A stretch of 64,000 nt of DNA from UBA7446 sp965657545 (GCA_965657545.1 CBFHOG010000002.1:118261-182260); one strand, 5' to 3'; numbered from the stretch's first letter, positions 17,959 through 26,766 are shown. A program made the numbers and translations. The notes: generated from the sequence alone by a model not told the origin.

Positions 17959-19434
17959 TTATTGCGGGTTTTGTGTTAATATCCCGTCACTCAAGTTGAT
18001 TTCACGAGAAGGTATTGGCAACAATAATCTTCTAATATTGTAACTTGTATAACCCATTAGCGTAGCATGTGCTTCCAAAACATCATGTGCTTTTCCGAAT
18101 CTTTGTAAGTCAAAAAAGCGATGATTTTCAAATGCTAACTCTACTCTTCTTTCTAATAATAACGCATCTTGTGTTAATACCGCTGGTCGGTCTGCGACAG
18201 CATCAAAACCAGCTCTAACACGAACTGCCATATAAGAATCTATAGCACTGCTATTACTCGTATCACCACCCTGCATAATTGCTTCTGCGTGTATTAGTAA
18301 AACATCTGCATAACGTAAAATAATCCAATCGTTACCCGCATTTGATGGAGACCCTCCATAAGATGGGTTGTTTGTATCTGAAATGTCAAAACCTTCTGGT
18401 AAAAACTTGATTACCTCAGCACTTTCAGGAACAGGCAAGCTTGCATCTTCACCAAAAGCGGCGTATGATGCTGACGTTCTATTTCCACCATAGTCAATAA
18501 AATCTTGTACTAGGTTTGGGTTTACAATGTTAAGACCATCTTGTCTACCTTGACGTTTGTATGAAGTGAATTCCGATGAAAATCCTTGGCTCTCTTCTGG
18601 GTTTCCAAAAAAGTATTGAACTGCAAAAATGATTTCATCGTTTAACTCATTGTAAAACACATCATTAAAATCGTCTTGTAGCGAAAACTCTCCACTGCCA
18701 ACTATTGCCTCACACAATGCCTGAGCACCGGAATAATTAGGCGTTGACAACGATAAGTAAACCTTGGCTAATAAGGCTTGAGCCGCTGCTTTAGAGGCTC
18801 TAGCTTTATGACCATTACTTAAATTGGAAACTCCATCTTGCAGGTCAGCTACAATTTGATCATAAACAGTATCTACGTCAATTCTTGTGAAAAGAGTTGC
18901 TTTATCTTCAGCACCTACAACTGATGTTACTAAAGGTACTGCTCCATAAAGCCTAACTAGGTTATAGTATGCATACGCACGCAAAAACTTAGCTTCAGCG
19001 GTATAGCTGCTAATATTTGCAGCACTAGCGTTATTCACATATTTCAAAACATTATTTGCTCTAAAAATGATTTCATACATAGACTGATAATAATCTTCTG
19101 ATTGAATATTATCGGGTTCTACTATATATCTATGGAAATCTGCTCTTGACCCTTCAAGTGTTTTACTTCTTGTGTTGTCAGAACGATGCTCTGTCAAAAG
19201 GTATTCTAGCTGAACTCCTCTGTTGTATCTCACAGAACTTGATTCTGTGTTTTCGTTAACGCCTTGTACGGCATCATAAATCCCAATAATACCAGCCAAC
19301 ACATCTTCATCTGTTTTGAAAAAAGTTTCAGAAACGATGGTCGAATCAGGCAGTGGGTTTAAAAACTCATCTGTATCACAAGAAATAAATATTGCTCCTG
19401 TAATAACAAAAATTAGAAATTTTATATTTTTCAT
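17959..19434 (-). CDS. susD: SusD/RagB-family glycan-binding lipoprotein
   Basis: 491 residues from the preferred ATG at 19434 (an upstream ATG at 19443 adds three residues ahead of the signal peptide). Lipobox GAIFISC is followed by FLNPLPDS, typical of SusD. Tetratricopeptide-type helices (AEAKFLRAYAYYNLVRLYGAVPLV) and the C-terminal signature (RRVELAFENHRFFDLQRFG) are present. It caps the SusC transporter and captures oligosaccharide at the cell surface. It starts 12 bases after susC, the standard pairing; the ligand is inferred to be alginate oligomers from the lyases. Confidence 0.95.
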   Translation of the reverse strand: MKNIKFLIFVITGAIFISCDTDEFLNPLPDSTIVSETFFKTDEDVLAGIIGIYDAVQGVNENTESSSVRYNRGVQLEYLLTEHRSDNTRSKTLEGSRADFHRYIVEPDNIQSEDYYQSMYEIIFRANNVLKYVNNASAANISSYTAEAKFLRAYAYYNLVRLYGAVPLVTSVVGAEDKATLFTRIDVDTVYDQIVADLQDGVSNLSNGHKARASKAAAQALLAKVYLSLSTPNYSGAQALCEAIVGSGEFSLQDDFNDVFYNELNDEIIFAVQYFFGNPEESQGFSSEFTSYKRQGRQDGLNIVNPNLVQDFIDYGGNRTSASYAAFGEDASLPVPESAEVIKFLPEGFDISDTNNPSYGGSPSNAGNDWIILRYADVLLIHAEAIMQGGDTSNSSAIDSYMAVRVRAGFDAVADRPAVLTQDALLLERRVELAFENHRFFDLQRFGKAHDVLEAHATLMGYTSYNIRRLLLPIPSREINLSDGILTQNPQ

Positions 19435-19446
19435 AATTGGCATTAT

Positions 19447-22400
19447 TTAAAAGTTAATGTTCAGTCCTAGTGAAACGGTACGGAACAATGGAGTACCAGC
19501 CCTTTGTGCGCCATAGGACTGTGGTGTGTTATTACTATCAATATACTCTGGATTAAATCCGTGATAATCATCAGACGTGATATACAGCAAATTTTGACCT
19601 GTAGCATAAACTCTACATGAAGTAAGCCCTAATTTTGATATAACATCTTCGGAAAAATTGTATCCAATGTTTACGTTTCGCAACGAAAAATATCCTGCGC
19701 TCATCACCACATCATCTGTATGAATTCTAGGTTTTAAGAAGGATTCATCAGAAATAAGACCTGCATTGACCACAGCCTGCGCATCTGTGGTTGCGCCATT
19801 CCATTGGGAGAAGAAATATTGATCCCCAATATTTTTCACCTCAGCTCCTTGGCTTCCTTGAATCATAAAAGAAAAGTCGAAATTTCCAAATTTGAATTCG
19901 TTTGTAAAACTCCAAATAATTTCAGGGTATGGATTACCTAGGATTGTTTTATCATCATCTGTAATAAGACCATCCCCATTTAAATCTTTTACTATTACGT
20001 CTTCAGACTGTCCATTAATAGGAATCCAAGGAGAATCCCAATAGTCGTTAGGAAGGTCCCTATCCATAACGTAACCATAAAAAGATGAAATCGGATTTCC
20101 AACTTTATTTATCCATTGAGAGCTTCTGTTAAAGCCGTCTTCGGATAAAGCACCATCAGCGTCGCCAAAATCTAAAAGCTCATTTTTGTTTGTTGAAACA
20201 ATTAAGCTAGAGTTCCAAGAAAGTTTTTCAGAGTTGATGTTTTTGGTTCTTAATTCAAACTCCCATCCACTGTTTTCTACTTTACCTCGGTTTTCAATAC
20301 CGCTTCTAAATCCAGTTACGTAAGAAACATCAGTAAACAATAGTAGCTTATCACTAGTCCTTTTGTAATAGTCAATTGATCCAGAAATTTTGTTGTAGAA
20401 CAACCCAAAGTCTAAACCAGGATTAATTTCCTCAGATGCTTCCCATTGCAGTAATAGGTTAGCAATATTTTTTGGAGCAACACCGGGCGCAATTGTTCCG
20501 TCAACAATAGCATTTGCAGCACCAAGTTGAGCTAAATAAGGATAGGCATTTACTAAATCATCCCCAACATTAAAGTTTTCAGCACCAGTAAGTCCGTAAC
20601 TTGCTCTGAACTTGAGGGTATTAATTATATCTGACTCAGCAAGAAAATCTTCATTAGCAACATTCCATCCAACAGAAACCGCAGGGAAATTACCCCACTT
20701 AGATTGAACGCCAAAAACAGAACTTCCATCACGTCTGAACGAAGCATTAAGTAAGTATTTATTGGCATATGAATAACTAATTCTACCAAAGTAACCGATT
20801 TTATTCTTCTCAATATTGTATTCTCCTTCCGAAACTACTGTTGTAGCACCCTGTAAATTTTTAAGTAAATCATTGGAATACCCTGTACCTACAAGTTGGC
20901 TTGTTTCCGCTTTTCTTTTTTGGATGGTAACCCCAGCTAATGCGCTTACTTCGTGATCGCCATATGTTTTATTGAATGAAAGAGTGTTATCCGAAATAAT
21001 TCTTGTTCTGAATCTGTTTTGCAGTAAATATTGAGCTCTACTAGTACCAGACTGATGATGCTTAGTTCCATCCCATCTTGTACGCTTACGTTGTTCAATT
21101 GTTACCCCTAGTGAAGATTTTGCAGTCAAACCATCTGCAATTTTGTATTGTAAATAAGCACTACTTAAAAGTTTTGTGTTAAACTCGTAATGTTCTCTTT
21201 CAATATACTGAGCATAAGGATTTGCATCACCTGAAGTACGTGGTCTATTGTCACTACCGTTTCCATCTAAATCTAACTCAACCAAATGGTTTTCATAGAA
21301 ATAATCTCCTACACCCACATTTGGATATGCGTCAAAGTTGACAAACTGTAATGTCTCTTCAGTATGGTAAATGGGTAACCATGGGGATTGTCGTATCGGG
21401 TTGTGAATAGAAGTAGGCAACGCTCTTCTTTTTGAATATGAAGGAGTTGCGCTTAATCCAAACTTAAGTTTGTCCGATATCTTATTATCTAATTTAAGTT
21501 TGGCAGAATACAGCTTGTAATCATCTGTAATAACAACACCCTCATCGTGTAGATATCGCAAAGAGGCTGTGAATTTTGTGTTTTCAGTTCCACCACGGGC
21601 AGATAACGAATGACTTGTGATAAGACCGCCATCAAAGAAAACGTCTTGCCAATCTCTATCAATTCCAGTGACTTGAACTATTTTCTGTGCATATTGGGTT
21701 TGCTCTGAAAGAGATCCCGTTGCTGCGAGCTCTTTTGCTGCCCAGTCAGCAACACTTTTTCTGTAATCATCACTTCCAAAAGCATCTTTAAAGCCAGTGT
21801 ATGTTTCATATGAAAATTTTGTATCTCCTACTTTTCCAGTTTTTGTAGTAATCATAATAACTCCATTAGAACCCTCACTACCATAAATTGCTGCAGAAGC
21901 CGCATCTTTTAATACCTCAAAAGACTCTACGTCGTTCATGTCTAAATTTCCAAGAAACTCTGCGTCAACAATTACTCCGTCCACAACAACAGCTGGTCCA
22001 GAATCAGCAGTAATCGAACCAAAACCTCTAATGGTAATGGTTGGTGCGCCACCTGCCTCAGCATTTGTAGCCTGAATATTTACACCCGATACTTGACCAA
22101 TAAGCGCATCATCAACACGTGCTACGGCTATCTGGTCTAAATTTTCATTTGTTACTTTTGAAATAGCCCCCGTAATAAGGCTCTTTTTTTGCGTACCATA
22201 CCCAACTACAACAACCTCATCAAGTTCAGAGGCATCTGCTTCTAAAACAACACTTAGTGAGGTTTGGTTAGAAATGGTAATATTTTGAGTGGCAAATCCT
22301 AAATAGGAAACCGTAAGAACATCGCCTGACGAAACCGAGATAGAAAATTTTCCATCAAAATCAGTAGTTGTTCCATTATTGGTGTTTTGCACCACCACAT

Positions 22401-22518
22401 TTGCGCCTGGAATAGGCTGGCCGTCTGTACCACTAACCGTACCATTAAGCACAGACTGCGCGCTTAGTACCGTTGTGGCTATCAGCGCCAAAAATAATAG
22501 AAAATTGCTTTTTTTCAT
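19447..22518 (-). CDS. susC: SusC/RagA-family TonB-dependent transporter
   Basis: 1023 residues: signal peptide (LLFLALIATTVLSAQ), an N-terminal carboxypeptidase-regulatory-like domain (GTVSGTDGQPIPGANVVV, about 25-100), TonB box and plug (DEVVVVGYGTQKK, then PTITIRGFGSITADSGPAVV), and a large beta-barrel ending in RTVSLGLNINF. It imports oligosaccharides across the outer membrane using TonB energy. It is the first gene of the susC-susD-PKD-PKD-PL7-PL7 unit. The leader is about 220 bases and carries an operator and a terminator-like hairpin. Confidence 0.96.
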   Translation of the reverse strand: MKKSNFLLFLALIATTVLSAQSVLNGTVSGTDGQPIPGANVVVQNTNNGTTTDFDGKFSISVSSGDVLTVSYLGFATQNITISNQTSLSVVLEADASELDEVVVVGYGTQKKSLITGAISKVTNENLDQIAVARVDDALIGQVSGVNIQATNAEAGGAPTITIRGFGSITADSGPAVVVDGVIVDAEFLGNLDMNDVESFEVLKDAASAAIYGSEGSNGVIMITTKTGKVGDTKFSYETYTGFKDAFGSDDYRKSVADWAAKELAATGSLSEQTQYAQKIVQVTGIDRDWQDVFFDGGLITSHSLSARGGTENTKFTASLRYLHDEGVVITDDYKLYSAKLKLDNKISDKLKFGLSATPSYSKRRALPTSIHNPIRQSPWLPIYHTEETLQFVNFDAYPNVGVGDYFYENHLVELDLDGNGSDNRPRTSGDANPYAQYIEREHYEFNTKLLSSAYLQYKIADGLTAKSSLGVTIEQRKRTRWDGTKHHQSGTSRAQYLLQNRFRTRIISDNTLSFNKTYGDHEVSALAGVTIQKRKAETSQLVGTGYSNDLLKNLQGATTVVSEGEYNIEKNKIGYFGRISYSYANKYLLNASFRRDGSSVFGVQSKWGNFPAVSVGWNVANEDFLAESDIINTLKFRASYGLTGAENFNVGDDLVNAYPYLAQLGAANAIVDGTIAPGVAPKNIANLLLQWEASEEINPGLDFGLFYNKISGSIDYYKRTSDKLLLFTDVSYVTGFRSGIENRGKVENSGWEFELRTKNINSEKLSWNSSLIVSTNKNELLDFGDADGALSEDGFNRSSQWINKVGNPISSFYGYVMDRDLPNDYWDSPWIPINGQSEDVIVKDLNGDGLITDDDKTILGNPYPEIIWSFTNEFKFGNFDFSFMIQGSQGAEVKNIGDQYFFSQWNGATTDAQAVVNAGLISDESFLKPRIHTDDVVMSAGYFSLRNVNIGYNFSEDVISKLGLTSCRVYATGQNLLYITSDDYHGFNPEYIDSNNTPQSYGAQRAGTPLFRTVSLGLNINF

Positions 22519-22660
22519 ATGTGTTAGTTTATGTTTAATACTAAGACCAAGTAAGCATATGAAGCAACAAAAGGAATTCCCCAGTATATAAGGAATTTGT
22601 ATCTTTGAATTGCTGCAGACTTAAGCGGCATTATTACTTCCCTCATAGAAGTATGTTGTA

Positions 22661-22694
22661 AAAAAGGGTAGATGTGCGTCTATCCTTTTTTTTT
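22661..22694 (-). terminator. Terminator-like hairpin in the susC leader
   Basis: Stem GGGTAGA/TCTATCC with a 6-base loop, flanked by A-runs and T-runs on both sides, so it could work in either direction. On the minus strand the stem has one A-C mismatch and is followed by six T. It lies downstream of the putative susC promoter and operator and upstream of susC. It may end transcripts from kdgF or attenuate susC transcription. Confidence 0.5.
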
Positions 22695-22719
22695 ACCAAA
22701 ATTTTACTACCTGAAAAAT

Positions 22720-22742
22720 TGGTTGACCATTTTGGTTGACCA
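22720..22742 (-). promoter_or_regulatory. GntR-type operator before susC
   Basis: Two perfect copies of the palindrome TGGTTGACCA (22720-22729 and 22733-22742), 13 bases apart start to start. The promoter-proximal copy overlaps the TATATTTG box of the minus-strand promoter. This is the cleanest of the four sites in the locus. Confidence 0.7.
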
Positions 22743-22771
22743 AATATAAGTAATAAATAATGATATCCTAA
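22741..22771 (-). promoter_or_regulatory. Promoter of the susC unit
   Basis: On the minus strand TTAG (22768-22771, three of four matches to TTTG), a 19-base spacer, then TATATTTG (22741-22748), an exact TAnnTTTG box. Transcription would start near 22736, giving a leader of about 220 bases before the susC ATG. The operator covers the box and the start site, the arrangement expected for repression. Confidence 0.6.
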
Positions 22772-22790
22772 TTTTTTGTTAAAAAAATTA

Positions 22791-23138
22791 TCATTCCATG
22801 AAATCTTCACGTATTGGACTGAACACATCGATAAGAATACCATCTTCTAAGCAAATGGCACCATGCATTACATTTGGTGGGATATAAAAGGCATCTCCAC
22901 CGTTTAAAACCTTTGTTTCGTCTCCAATAGTAACTTTAAAAGAACCACTTACCACTTGGGTTACTTGCGCGTGATAATGCTTGTGCATTTGGCCAATGCC
23001 GCCTTTTTTAAATGCAACATTTACCAGCATAATGGTATCGTCATACGCCATGATTTGCCTGCGAACCCCGTCGCCCACTTCATCCCACTGGATGTCTTTT
23101 CCAAAATTAAACGCTTTACTTGATCCGAATGATTTCAT
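22791..23138 (-). CDS. kdgF: KdgF-like cupin (unsaturated uronate linearisation)
   Basis: 115 residues of a single cupin barrel. Metal ligands of the first cupin motif are visible in MHKHYHAQVTQV (His, His, Gln/Glu-type pattern), and the second motif is YIPPNVMHG. KdgF converts 4,5-unsaturated uronate monomers from pectin or alginate to the linear keto form (DEH). That fits between the lyases and the DEH reductase. The gene lies 143 bases after the double PL7 gene and could share its transcript. Confidence 0.9.
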   Translation of the reverse strand: MKSFGSSKAFNFGKDIQWDEVGDGVRRQIMAYDDTIMLVNVAFKKGGIGQMHKHYHAQVTQVVSGSFKVTIGDETKVLNGGDAFYIPPNVMHGAICLEDGILIDVFSPIREDFME

Positions 23139-23281
23139 TTTTTCTATGATTTTATTGTTTTTTTATTTTATATAATTTTTTTTAGCGTTTTCTTTATTAG
23201 TCCAAGATGATTTTCATCCGAAAGAAGAACTTGAAAGTCTAATAATATATATTACTTTATCTAATAATACTTTAATTCAAT

Positions 23282-25291
23282 TTATTTTGGTGGTGTCCCC
23301 GGGCCTACTGTTGCTTCTCTAAACCAAACTTCTGTATAGCTTCCGTTTTCGTACTGTTTAGCAATATCGCCACCATAGGTTTCAGCACCTGTACACCATA
23401 CCATATTTGTTTCAGGACTTTTTCCATTGGTCTGGTTATAAGCACCTTGTTTAAAATAATTTAACTCTCCGCTATAAGCAGTGGCACGTTCTGTACCGTC
23501 CTGCCCTATGGGTACAAATAGTTTCTTTACTTGTGCTGGCAGATCAGATTTATTTACATACTCAGACGAAATAAGATTTTTTGTGAAGGTCTTTGTTTCG
23601 TGGTTTGGACTTGTAAAGGTCAAGTACATGATTCCCTGATAAACATTTACCTCATAGCTAAACTCCTCTCCTAGCATAATACCATCTTCAGGTTCCACAG
23701 GATATACATCTTTTGCTGTTCCTACCACTGACATATCATGACCCCAAATAGCGGTTGAGAAATCCCATCTTCCTGCATTATCACCTCCAGCAGTATTGAT
23801 TTCATAATTCCAAAAAACCGATCCTTTTGTATGCCCCGGGAATTTTTTATAAAATAATTTAAACGGCTCATTTTCATGACCTTCGCCACTGTGAATTTGT
23901 CCTACTACAGTTGCGAATGAAGCTGCCACTCTGGCGTCACCTGTGGTAGAAACATGCATTACTTTGCAAGTACCTGTCAGCTTTCCGCCCTCTTCAGGAA
24001 TCCATTCTCTTTTTTCGTGTAGCTCTGTCCTTGTGTTGCTTGAATTGGGAGAGGTCACTCCAGAATTGGGAGTTTTGTAAGCAACCCAACGTCTTGTTCC
24101 GTCAATCACGGTGTAGAAAAAGTCTTTGTCTTCAAAGTCAACTAAATTGTCTTCTCTTGAACCGTCTCCCATTAAAATTTTAAACTTGTCCATAAAAGGA
24201 ATGACTTCACTGGGGTAAACGGTCTTTTTACTCAAATCGTCATTGGCTGAAAAATAGCCTTCATTAGAAATGGCTTGATCACTGATTTCGATACTCGCCG
24301 TCTTAAACCAAACCTCAGCGTAATTTCCATCTGCATATTGTTTTTGAAGATCCCCTCCATGAGTTTCTGCGCCAGAACACCACACCCTATTGACTTGAGG
24401 ACTTTTGCCATTGGTTTGATTGTAACTCCCCAATTTAAAGAACAACCCTTCATCGGCATAAGCGTTTTTGCGTTCAACACCATCTTGACCAATAGGAAAA
24501 AATAATTCCTGAACCTGCTTTGGAATATCGGCTTCTGACTTATATTCAGAATCGATTAAGTTTTTAGTAAAGGTTTTTGTTGGATGTCCTTCACTTGTAA
24601 ATGTGAGGTACATTATCCCCTCTTTCACTTCCACTTGATAACTAAACGCTTCACCTATAGCGATGCCCTCCTCAGGTTCTTGTGGAAAGGTATCGGCGTC
24701 TGTTCCAACAACAGAAAAGTCATGGCCCCATATAGGATAGGAATAATCCCATCTTTTTGAATTGTCTTCACCCGCTGTATTGATTTCATAATTCCAAAAA
24801 ACCGATCCTTTTGTATGCCCCGGGAATTTTTTATAAAATATCTTAAAGGGTTCATTCTCGTGCCCATCTGCACTGTGAATCTGGCCCACTACCACCGAGT
24901 AACTTGCTGCTACCCGCGCATCGCCTGTACTTGCTACGTTCATTACTTTTAGTGTCGCATTCAATTTTGCATCGGTAAGCGGCGACCACTTTTTTAGCTG
25001 CGCTAGTTCAGTTCTTGTATTGTTCGAAGTACCATGGGTATTCCCAGCGTTGGGCGTTTTAAAAACAACCCATTCTTGCTCACCCTCAGCTGTAGCATAA
25101 AAAAAGTCTTTATTTTCATAATCAATTGCGACACCCGCATTTGAGCCGTCTCCTAAAATTAAATTCCAATGCTGGAAAAATGGGATGACCTTACTTGCTA
25201 TGTGCGCTGGCTTGCTATTTTGATTGCACCCCAGCAAGTGTAAAACAAAAATGAGTATAAATACACGGAGGATTGTTTTTGTTGTTGTCAT
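23282..25291 (-). CDS. Double-domain PL7 alginate lyase, lipoprotein
   Basis: 669 residues with lipobox HLLGC (Cys22), then two full PL7 domains in tandem (about 30-340 and 355-665), each like the Klebsiella/Vibrio AlyA type. Domain 1 has RTEL (93-96), QIH (137-139) and a variant FFKLGSYNQ. Domain 2 has RTEL, QIH and YFKQGAYNQ. The two copies are highly similar throughout, and a 64-base stretch is identical between them. In domain 1 the Tyr of the YFK motif is replaced by Phe (FFK), so it may differ in activity. It is the first gene after one of the four operators. Confidence 0.92.
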   Translation of the reverse strand: MTTTKTILRVFILIFVLHLLGCNQNSKPAHIASKVIPFFQHWNLILGDGSNAGVAIDYENKDFFYATAEGEQEWVVFKTPNAGNTHGTSNNTRTELAQLKKWSPLTDAKLNATLKVMNVASTGDARVAASYSVVVGQIHSADGHENEPFKIFYKKFPGHTKGSVFWNYEINTAGEDNSKRWDYSYPIWGHDFSVVGTDADTFPQEPEEGIAIGEAFSYQVEVKEGIMYLTFTSEGHPTKTFTKNLIDSEYKSEADIPKQVQELFFPIGQDGVERKNAYADEGLFFKLGSYNQTNGKSPQVNRVWCSGAETHGGDLQKQYADGNYAEVWFKTASIEISDQAISNEGYFSANDDLSKKTVYPSEVIPFMDKFKILMGDGSREDNLVDFEDKDFFYTVIDGTRRWVAYKTPNSGVTSPNSSNTRTELHEKREWIPEEGGKLTGTCKVMHVSTTGDARVAASFATVVGQIHSGEGHENEPFKLFYKKFPGHTKGSVFWNYEINTAGGDNAGRWDFSTAIWGHDMSVVGTAKDVYPVEPEDGIMLGEEFSYEVNVYQGIMYLTFTSPNHETKTFTKNLISSEYVNKSDLPAQVKKLFVPIGQDGTERATAYSGELNYFKQGAYNQTNGKSPETNMVWCTGAETYGGDIAKQYENGSYTEVWFREATVGPGTPPK
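23793..23856 (-). repeat. 64-bp identical repeat, copy in PL7 domain 2
   Basis: Identical over 64 bases to 24777-24840, 984 bases (328 codons) away and in the same frame. It encodes the FYKKFPGHTKGSVFWNYEIN stretch of the lyase domain. Confidence 0.85.
24777..24840 (-). repeat. 64-bp identical repeat, copy in PL7 domain 1
   Basis: Partner of 23793-23856. Flanking codons differ at synonymous and non-synonymous positions, so the identity is local rather than spread over the whole domain. Confidence 0.85.
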
Positions 25292-25309
25292 TTTAAAGAT
25301 TGGTTTAAT

Positions 25310-25332
25310 TGGTTAACCAATTTGGTTTTCCA
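25310..25332 (-). promoter_or_regulatory. GntR-type operator before the double PL7 gene
   Basis: TGGTTAACCA (25310-25319) and the related TGGTTTTCCA (25323-25332), 13 bases apart. The second overlaps TATATTTG on the minus strand (25331-25338), an exact TAnnTTTG box; the -33 element is poor. The operator ends 19 bases before the start codon. Confidence 0.65.
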
Positions 25333-25350
25333 AATATAGAGAAATTATAT

Positions 25351-26403
25351 TTAATTCGACTTTAACACCTTTTGCATTAAAATCAAGTTGCTGTTTTTAT
25401 CGAATACTTTTAAAAAATAAAGCGAGGGTGGTAATGCACTTATGTCAATTTGGGAGCTATTGGATTGCATGAGCAGTTGACCGGTAATAGCAAAAATGTG
25501 CGTCTGTGCTGCATCTATACTTGAAATGTGTAATACGCCTGACGTTGGATTTGGAAATACGCTAATACGCCTTTGGTCTGCTTTAAGTAAACTTAAATTT
25601 GACACCTCCTCAACGCTGAAATACGAAAATAAAACTTCTTCATCACGAAGGTCTTGATCATTAATTAAGCTGCGATAAATTCCCCATTTGGGACGCACAA
25701 AAATCCCCCCAGGCCGCCAATTTACTTTAGGAGCAGCAGCATCGGTATTATCATAATAAAATAACTGTTGTCCTGTAGATTTATTGGTCATTTCAATAGA
25801 ATAAAAGCCTGTAGTGGCGTATTCAATTTTTTCTGTGACTTCCACCCAAGCATCAATCATGGGACTTAGAGCAGTTTGTTTGAGTGTGATTTGAGTGTCT
25901 GTTTCCGCATAACGAAGCTCTAGTCTATCTGGCGAACCTTTCCTGGTGGTAAGCGTGTATATGGGCATGCTTTCATAACTACCCCCAACTGATTTTAATT
26001 GGTGAATGTGGGTGAAGTTTGGTGAAGATTGAAATCCATCTGCCAATTTGAATGCCCATTTATAGATTACCTTTTCTCCTTCAACGCCTAATAAATTCGC
26101 TGGAGATTTATCATAGGTTTTGATTTCGTTACGTTGACGGTCAAATTTAATGCAGCGGTCATTGTCTGGTGTAACATGAATATAAAACCGAAACACATAG
26201 TCGCCAAGGCTGCTATCATAAACCTCGTCTATATGATCACCAAAAGCACTGTGGTTACAATCTGGTGTTTCAATAGGATTGTTATTTGGCGCGAGCACAG
26301 CCGTAATTTCGCTATACGTATTTCCAGGGCCGTTAGGTTCTAACAATACTTGTGAAATGCACAAATAACCTGAAAGGATGCATGTAATTACTATTAATTT
26401 CAT
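25351..26403 (-). CDS. Secreted polysaccharide-lyase-like protein with type IX sorting domain
   Basis: 350 residues: signal peptide (about 1-18), a single beta-jelly-roll-like domain (about 20-265) and a C-terminal T9SS type A sorting domain beginning RISVFPNPTSGVLHIS and ending in a basic tail. The domain carries SPNFTHIHQLKS, LTTRKGSPDRLELRYAE and GGIFVRPKWGIYRS, which resemble heparin-lyase-I-like (concanavalin-type) polysaccharide lyases. The exact family could not be named. It has its own copy of the shared operator, so it probably belongs to alginate use, as a lyase or a binding protein. Secretion through T9SS contrasts with the lipoprotein lyases nearby. Confidence 0.72.
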   Translation of the reverse strand: MKLIVITCILSGYLCISQVLLEPNGPGNTYSEITAVLAPNNNPIETPDCNHSAFGDHIDEVYDSSLGDYVFRFYIHVTPDNDRCIKFDRQRNEIKTYDKSPANLLGVEGEKVIYKWAFKLADGFQSSPNFTHIHQLKSVGGSYESMPIYTLTTRKGSPDRLELRYAETDTQITLKQTALSPMIDAWVEVTEKIEYATTGFYSIEMTNKSTGQQLFYYDNTDAAAPKVNWRPGGIFVRPKWGIYRSLINDQDLRDEEVLFSYFSVEEVSNLSLLKADQRRISVFPNPTSGVLHISSIDAAQTHIFAITGQLLMQSNSSQIDISALPPSLYFLKVFDKNSNLILMQKVLKSN

Positions 26404-26430
26404 GAATCAATAGTACGAAAAAAAATTAAA

Positions 26431-26453
26431 TGGTTAACCAATTTGGTCAACCA
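26431..26453 (-). promoter_or_regulatory. GntR-type operator before the T9SS lyase-like gene
   Basis: TGGTTAACCA (26431-26440) and TGGTCAACCA (26444-26453), 13 bases apart, 28 bases before the start codon. The adjoining box reads AAAATTTG on the minus strand, two changes from consensus at its 5' end. Confidence 0.65.
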
Positions 26454-26536
26454 AATTTTTTAATAAACCTGCGGTAAGTCGGTTGTATTAGATTAAATAT
26501 GTTTGAATTTCTTCAATCGTTTGGCAAACGGTTGCG

Positions 26537-26710
26537 TTATTGCGTGGAGTATTTAATAATTTCACTTTCTGAAAGTTCGCCCAAATCATTGGTTGTTTTT
26601 ATCCACGCGTCCAACTACCCTTCAAACGCACGTATTTCAGCCGTATAGCTTGAATCACTAGCCAAATTATGGAGTTCAAATTGGGGCGAGACAAAATCCA
26701 TACGATTCAT
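26537..26710 (-). pseudogene. Remnant resembling a sulfatase C-terminus
   Basis: Minus-strand reading gives MNRMDFVSPQFELHNLASD, about 12 more residues, an in-frame TAG, then LDAWIKTTNDLGELSESEII and a TAA stop. The order FELxxLxxD followed by WxxxTNDLGxxxESE is what is seen at the end of many S1-type sulfatases. No catalytic part remains. It lies in the spacer between the T9SS gene and the xylose transporter and suggests a lost sulfated-glycan function. The match is by eye only. Confidence 0.4.
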
Positions 26711-26725
26711 TAAGAAGTAAGCAAT

Positions 26726-26766
26726 AAAAAACCACCATTTCAAAAGGTTGAAAATGGTGGTTTTTA
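26726..26766 (-). terminator. Terminator after xylE
   Basis: Stem AAAAACCACCATTT/AAATGGTGGTTTTT (14 bp, one bulge) with a loop of about 11 bases and A/T flanks on both sides. It lies about 37 bases after the xylose transporter stop codon and is symmetrical enough to act both ways. Confidence 0.75.

Noticed and set aside
22643..22843. 66-codon ORF in the susC upstream region
   Set aside because: It covers the operator, promoter and hairpin, overlaps kdgF and has no coding character.
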